This document shows positions 60,043-64,000 of a stretch of DNA of 64,000 nucleotides, in pieces (the stretch's first letter is position 1; each line of letters begins with the position of its first letter). The stretch is from Streptomyces clavuligerus (GTDB lineage: Bacteria > Actinomycetota > Actinomycetes > Streptomycetales > Streptomycetaceae): contig NZ_CP027859.1 of the NCBI RefSeq assembly GCF_005519465.1, positions 1,054,001 through 1,118,000 of the forward strand, read 5' to 3'. Made by a program: the position numbers and the translations under genes. Under the pieces are notes generated by a model. It saw only the letters and a list, made by a program, of their open reading frames with translations, was not told where the DNA came from and did not search any database.

Positions 60043-61245
60043 ATGAGCCATGGAGAGATGGGGCCGGTGCGAGGGCGGCCGATGGTGGTGCGTGTTCCCG
60101 TGGAGCCGGTGGAGGCCGCGGTGGAAGCCGACGCGGCGGACGCCGCCGCCCGGGTCGGCGATCTGGCGGTGCGCGGACCGCTGTTCGGCGTGGCCGTGCA
60201 GCACGCCGGGGACGGGCAGCGCTGGCAGGTCGTCGTCCCGGTGATGGAAGGCTGCCCGCAGCGGGCGCGCGACAATCTGAACTCGCTGCTGTGGTTCCGC
60301 GCCAGGGACGACGCCCAGGACAGAGCGGAACGGCGCGCCCTGCTGGCGGCGGTCGCCCGGCTGGAGACCGAACGCGTCGACGACCTCGTGGTGGGGGAGT
60401 CCCGCTACCGGATCGTGCGCGCCGAGGAGTACGCGTGCACGGGCCCCGACGGCATGGAGCTGCCCCGGCCCACCGATCCGGAACCGCCCCACCCCGACTG
60501 GTCCCTCGACGGCCGTGACCCGGAGATCGACGACGGCCTGCTCCTGGACCCGGACGCGCCGGTCACCCCGACCCAGGCCGCGGAACAGCTCGCGCTGCGC
60601 GATCTGCACTACACCGGCGACCGCTTCCCCGGCAGTGTCCTCGCCGACTCGCTCCATGCCCTGGACACCCACCCGGACATCCTGCTGATGCCCGCCACGT
60701 TCACCGTCGTCCAGCAGTCCGAGAACGGATGGAAACCGGTCACCTGTCTGCACGCCAGCGTGCACGCCGCCCGCAGATCGCTGGACTTCACCCTGAGGTG
60801 GTCGTGGCCGCGCATGCGCGGGCTCATTCCTTTCGAGGCCATCAGGGAGATCGATCCGCAGACCCTCACCACCCCGGACGCCGCGGACAACCCGGAACTG
60901 GCGCCCTATATGGAGGCCGCCGCCAGACTCCGGAACGGCCGCGTCAACCGGCTCGAATTCCAGGGCACCGCCTACCAGATCGCCCGCACCCGCCGTCTGC
61001 TGCGCTGGGGCCCCGACGGCCCCGAGGGGCCGCGCCCGTCCGACACCAACAGCCAGGACCCCGAGCGCATGCACCCGCCGATGGACGAGGACGGCAACAT
61101 CCTCCCCGAGGACGACTTCGACGAGGACTTCGAGGACTTCGGGGACTTCGAGGGCGAGTTCGAGGGCTCCGCCGGAGGCGGGATCACGGACGGCGTCGCC
61201 CGTGGCGTCAAGGGCGAGGACGAGGGCACGCTCTCCGAGCGCTGA
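60043..61245 (+). CDS. DUF5954 family protein
   Basis: 400 aa from ATG 60043 (59989 is an alternative adding 18 residues). Soluble. Blocks PQRARDNLNSLLWFRARDDA, VVGESRYRIVRAEEYAC, MPATFTVVQQSENGWKPVTC and VNRLEFQGTAYQIARTRRLLRWGPDGPEGPR appear twice in related form (ESRYRIVRAEE / GTAYQIARTRR), suggesting an internal repeat. The tail is very acidic (EDDFDEDFEDFGDFEGEFEG). The family is found only in actinobacteria and has no assigned role. Confidence 0.82.
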   Translation: MSHGEMGPVRGRPMVVRVPVEPVEAAVEADAADAAARVGDLAVRGPLFGVAVQHAGDGQRWQVVVPVMEGCPQRARDNLNSLLWFRARDDAQDRAERRALLAAVARLETERVDDLVVGESRYRIVRAEEYACTGPDGMELPRPTDPEPPHPDWSLDGRDPEIDDGLLLDPDAPVTPTQAAEQLALRDLHYTGDRFPGSVLADSLHALDTHPDILLMPATFTVVQQSENGWKPVTCLHASVHAARRSLDFTLRWSWPRMRGLIPFEAIREIDPQTLTTPDAADNPELAPYMEAAARLRNGRVNRLEFQGTAYQIARTRRLLRWGPDGPEGPRPSDTNSQDPERMHPPMDEDGNILPEDDFDEDFEDFGDFEGEFEGSAGGGITDGVARGVKGEDEGTLSER

Positions 61246-61469
61246 CGGGTCGGGTACCGAGGCGCCGGGTACCGAGGCGGGCCGGTCGGAGGCGGGACGA
61301 GGGGGGCGGGAACGGTGGCGGGCCGGTCGGAGGCAGGAGCGCGGCGCGACCGCGGAACGACCGGAGGACGACCGGCCGCCGCCCCTCCGCCCGGCCCCGG
61401 CGTCACTAGAGTGTCGAGCCCCGGACAACCGACTTGTGACCGGCACCGGATACGCCGGATCATGGCCCC

Positions 61470-62612
61470 ATGCCGCTGGGTGCCCGGGACGTCCGACCGT
61501 TCGATGCCGCGTCGATCCTCCGGGAGGTGAAGATGGTGCGGGCGGAGGGACTGGTCCGGCTCCGCGACCTCGACCTCCCCGCTCTCCGCCGGGCCGCCGC
61601 GCTCGTCTCGCCCGACATCACCGACGCCTGGCCCGTCGAGGTGGAGAACGTGCTGCGGGAGGCGGTGTCCCGGCTGGGCGGCGGCCATCTCCAGGAGGCG
61701 GCCGGTTACTCGCTCGGCCTCGCCCCCGGTATGCGGGACCTGGTGGCCGGTGACCGTCGCAAACGCGCCGCGAAGGTCTACGACCTCAGCGTCGAGCGCT
61801 TCCGCAAGAGCCAGGAGGAGATGATCCTCGGGCAGGTGGCCGAGCAGGTGTGCTGGCTGGCGGAGACCCGGGTGCACAGCGCCACGGCAACCGGGATACC
61901 CCTGCTCGCACCGCATGTGCAGCACCGCGTCCTCCAGGTCGGGCCGCTGCGGGCGACGGTCCATGTCCACCCCGTCGAGCTGGTGCGGGACATCGATGTG
62001 ATCGTGTCCCCCAGCAATACCCACCTCGGCCTCCCCGAGATGTACAAGGCGTCCGTGGCGGCGTCCCTGCGCCGGGCCGGGGCGGTGCGCGACGCGACGG
62101 GCGGCGTGGTCGACGACCCCGTGCGCGACTCCCTCCTCGCCTGGCGCCGCGAGAACGGTGTGCTCGGCCGCCCCGTCCAGCCCGGCACCGTCGCGCCGAC
62201 CGGCCCCGGTGCCCTCGTCGGCCGGGGAGTGCGCCGTATCTATCACGCGGCGGTCGCCGTGCCCCGGCCCGGTACGAGCGACTACGACGTCAATCCGCAG
62301 GACGTCGTCGCGGCGGCGGGCGCGGCGCTGGCGCTGATCGACGAGGAGCGTGACACCTTCGCGCCGCCGCTGCGTTCGATCTGCTTCCCCCTGCTCGGCG
62401 CGGGGCGCGGCGGACTGCCGACCCGGACGAGCGCGACCGCGCTGTGGACCGCGCTGGCGGCGGGTGCCGGACCCGGACGGGAGATCCACCTCGTCGTACG
62501 GCGGGCGCGGCAGGCGGACGAGGTCGCGGAGGCCGTCGGCGGCGTGTCCGTTCCTCCGCCCTGTGGAACCGAACCACCTGAACAGATGCAGAGAGGTCAC
62601 AGGTGCGGGTGA
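61470..62612 (+). CDS. macro-domain protein with N-terminal helical conflict-type domain
   Basis: 380 aa. N-terminal helical module (about 22-125): VRLRDLDLPALRRAAALVS, SRLGGGHLQEAAGYSLGLAPG, RRKRAAKVYDLSVERFRKSQEEMI. This resembles the effector-associated adaptors used by actinobacterial conflict and STAND-type systems. A macro-domain-like region (about 165-355) follows: DVIVSPSNTHLGLPEMYKA, GRGVRRIYHAAVAVP, and CFPLLGAGRGGLPTRTSA, the strand-loop that binds ADP-ribose diphosphate. Its 3' end overlaps the next gene by 10 nt. It would bind or remove ADP-ribose or an NAD-derived signal, fitting the RES protein two genes on. Confidence 0.75.
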   Translation: MPLGARDVRPFDAASILREVKMVRAEGLVRLRDLDLPALRRAAALVSPDITDAWPVEVENVLREAVSRLGGGHLQEAAGYSLGLAPGMRDLVAGDRRKRAAKVYDLSVERFRKSQEEMILGQVAEQVCWLAETRVHSATATGIPLLAPHVQHRVLQVGPLRATVHVHPVELVRDIDVIVSPSNTHLGLPEMYKASVAASLRRAGAVRDATGGVVDDPVRDSLLAWRRENGVLGRPVQPGTVAPTGPGALVGRGVRRIYHAAVAVPRPGTSDYDVNPQDVVAAAGAALALIDEERDTFAPPLRSICFPLLGAGRGGLPTRTSATALWTALAAGAGPGREIHLVVRRARQADEVAEAVGGVSVPPPCGTEPPEQMQRGHRCG

Positions 62613-63313
62613 ACCCCTTCGCGGTGCTCGCCGCTTTCGCGGCCGACTGGAACAGACTGGCACCCGTGCTCGACCCCGCGGCACGTCGATCGCTGCGGGG
62701 GCGGCTCACCGAACTCAGATCACTGATCGCGAACGGCGCCGCCGTGTCCGACCGGGAGTCCGCGGCCGGCCGGGCGGTGGACGGAGTCCTCGGCTCCTTA
62801 CCGGCGGACGAGGCCGCCCGGCTGCGTCACGAGGGCGGGACGGCGCGTTTCGCGGGCGCGTCGGCGGCCACACTTGAGCCGGGATTCCAGGGCTACAGCG
62901 CCATCGATCTGTGCCTGCTGGTCCTCGACGACAACCCCATGGTCGGCCCCGACCTCGGCCCCATCCGGGACCGGCTCCTCGCAGAGCCCTCGACCCCCTG
63001 GCACCTGGCGGCCGACCCCCGTCTGATCGTCCTCTCCGACCGGAACGGCCGAAAGTCACTGCCGCTCTTCCAGTTCGAGGCGGGCGCCATGCCCCGGCAG
63101 CCCCGGCAGACCTGGCGGCCCTGGCGGCCCTGGCGGATCGTCCTGGAGGTCAACACCCTTCTGGGCGCCGACCGGGACCCCTGGGGCGCGGCCGACTGGT
63201 GGCTGTCCCGTACGACCTGGTGGGAGGGGACACCGGCCGCGCTCCTCGGCGGCGGCCGGGACACCGAACTGCGGGGCGCGGCCGAAGCGCTCGTCGCCCC
63301 GGACGGGGAGTGA
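62603..63313 (+). CDS. candidate antitoxin with MbcA/ParS-like C-terminal domain
   Basis: 236 aa, GTG at 62603 with GAGAGG 6 nt upstream, overlapping the macro gene by 10 nt. The C-terminal ~100 residues fit the toxin-binding domain of RES antitoxins: SLPLFQFEAG (as in ...YPAFQFD), WRIVLEVNTLLGADRDPWGA and ADWWLSRTTWWEGTPAALLG followed by a helix. In MbcA/ParS proteins this region reads DPW-x-x-A-x-WL...P-x-L-x-G-x-x-P-x-x-LL. The N-terminal half is helical and shows no clear Xre helix-turn-helix. The RES gene starts 5 nt after its stop. Assignment rests on pattern and position. Confidence 0.66.
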   Translation: MRVNPFAVLAAFAADWNRLAPVLDPAARRSLRGRLTELRSLIANGAAVSDRESAAGRAVDGVLGSLPADEAARLRHEGGTARFAGASAATLEPGFQGYSAIDLCLLVLDDNPMVGPDLGPIRDRLLAEPSTPWHLAADPRLIVLSDRNGRKSLPLFQFEAGAMPRQPRQTWRPWRPWRIVLEVNTLLGADRDPWGAADWWLSRTTWWEGTPAALLGGGRDTELRGAAEALVAPDGE

Positions 63314-63318
63314 GGGCC

Positions 63319-64000
63319 ATGGGAAAGTGTCCGCCTCCCGACGCCCTGCCGGGCGAGCCGGCCCGTGCTGTCCTGCGCGCCGGGACCCCGGTCTACCGGG
63401 TGCACACCACTGGCCGCGAGCCGACCGCGTACAACACCCGCCTCAGCCACCCCTTCTACTACGGCGGGCGCTTCGACAGCACTCCGTATGACACATATGG
63501 CTTTGTCTATGTCGGCTTCGGTGTCGGCGCCGCCCTCTGCGAGGTGCTGCTGCGGTCCCTCCCGTTCGAGGACGACGGAAGCCACGGAAGCAGCGGGCCC
63601 CGACGGCTCCTTCCGCGCTCGGCGTTCGAGCGGCGCAGCCTCGCCTTCCTCCAACTCACCGAGGACGTGCCGGTGGTGTCCCTGATGTCCGCGGCGGAGC
63701 TGGCGGCGGTGGCACAGGACCCCTGGCTGATTCACGCCGAAGGAAGGGACTATCCGCAGACACGCGACTGGGGTCACTGGATTCGCCGCCGGACGGCGCC
63801 CTGGGCGCGGGGTTTCGTCTGGCCGTCGAAACGGGACCCCGCCGACCGGGTCGCCGTCCTCTTCGACGACCGGGGCGGCGGAACCGGGGCACTCGAAGCG
63901 GCCGGATCCGCGTCCGTGGACTTCGGTACCCCGGAGGGCGAGCAGTGGCTCAACAACGCCCTGGCGCCCTATCTGACCCGGACCGCTCCGGAGGTCGGGG
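63319..64000 (+). CDS. RES-domain protein (NAD+-consuming toxin candidate), truncated by window end
   Basis: At least 227 aa; the frame is open to the end of the window. ATG at 63319 with GGGGAGTGAGGG upstream, 5 nt after the antitoxin-like gene. RES signature: Tyr26-Arg27 in TPVYRVHTTG, GGRFDSTPYDTYGFVYVGF, Glu75 in AALCEVLLRSL, and VVSLMSAAEL as the Ser segment, then DYPQTRDWGHWIRR and FVWPSKRDPADRVAVLFDDR. RES proteins (e.g. MbcT of Mycobacterium tuberculosis) degrade NAD+ and are held in check by an adjacent MbcA/ParS/Xre-type antitoxin. Full length and C-terminus cannot be seen here. Confidence 0.82.
   Translation, partial: MGKCPPPDALPGEPARAVLRAGTPVYRVHTTGREPTAYNTRLSHPFYYGGRFDSTPYDTYGFVYVGFGVGAALCEVLLRSLPFEDDGSHGSSGPRRLLPRSAFERRSLAFLQLTEDVPVVSLMSAAELAAVAQDPWLIHAEGRDYPQTRDWGHWIRRRTAPWARGFVWPSKRDPADRVAVLFDDRGGGTGALEAAGSASVDFGTPEGEQWLNNALAPYLTRTAPEVG

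Overview
The window is very GC-rich, dense, GTG/TTG-start-tolerant chromosomal DNA with many twin-arginine, Sec and lipoprotein signals, ECF sigma factors and a giant NRPS-PKS gene. This is the signature of a Streptomyces (or close relative) chromosome, probably an accessory or arm region. No rRNA, tRNA or CRISPR array was found.

Layout. 1-2.6 kb: small secreted protein, a decayed alcohol dehydrogenase tail, a TPR-like protein and a Tat-exported DUF1259 protein. 2.8-10.0 kb (- strand): a quaternary-amine (choline/betaine-type) ABC importer (permease-ATPase-permease-lipoprotein) translationally coupled to a formaldehyde-activating-enzyme (Fae) homologue, followed by a PuuC-type aldehyde dehydrogenase remnant, a 3-hydroxyisobutyrate-dehydrogenase-like enzyme and a semialdehyde dehydrogenase. 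10.4-27.3 kb: a candidate biosynthetic cluster with an SDR, a PLP decarboxylase coupled to a sulfotransferase, a 3,434-aa C-A-PCP-KS-AT-KR-DH-ER-ACP megasynthase without thioesterase, an atypical thioredoxin and an SdsA1-type alkylsulfatase. 27.8-33.2 kb: a zinc importer aztA/aztB/aztC with two AztD-like propeller lipoproteins and a Zur-like operator in the divergent promoter.

33.3-45.4 kb: a large secreted Ig-repeat protein gene is cut in two by an 8,635-bp Tn3-family transposon (33536-42170; 5-bp target duplication TACCC; ~38-bp terminal repeats). Joining the flanks restores one 1,157-codon frame. The transposon carries a frameshifted tnpA, a serine resolvase, a tyrosine recombinase, an ECF sigma factor with a coupled CU044_5270-family partner, small ORFs and a piece of a second Tn3 transposase. 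A ~60-bp inverted repeat pair bounds an internal 3-kb cassette.

45.9-56 kb: a 32-aa cationic peptide with a duplicated tail and terminator, two DHA2 efflux pumps (one coupled to a MarR regulator with a matching operator), a beta-carbonic anhydrase coupled to a SulP transporter, an SDR and its broken copy, DUF4180, and a DUF1326 protein under two CsoR-like palindromes. 56.2-58.8 kb (- strand): a tightly overlapping set of secreted proteins, including an aerolysin-like pore-forming candidate and an I36/crystallin-type protein. 59.3-64 kb: YbaK editing protein, DUF5954, then a three-gene overlapping module: macro-domain protein, MbcA/ParS-like antitoxin candidate and RES-domain toxin candidate, which runs off the window end.
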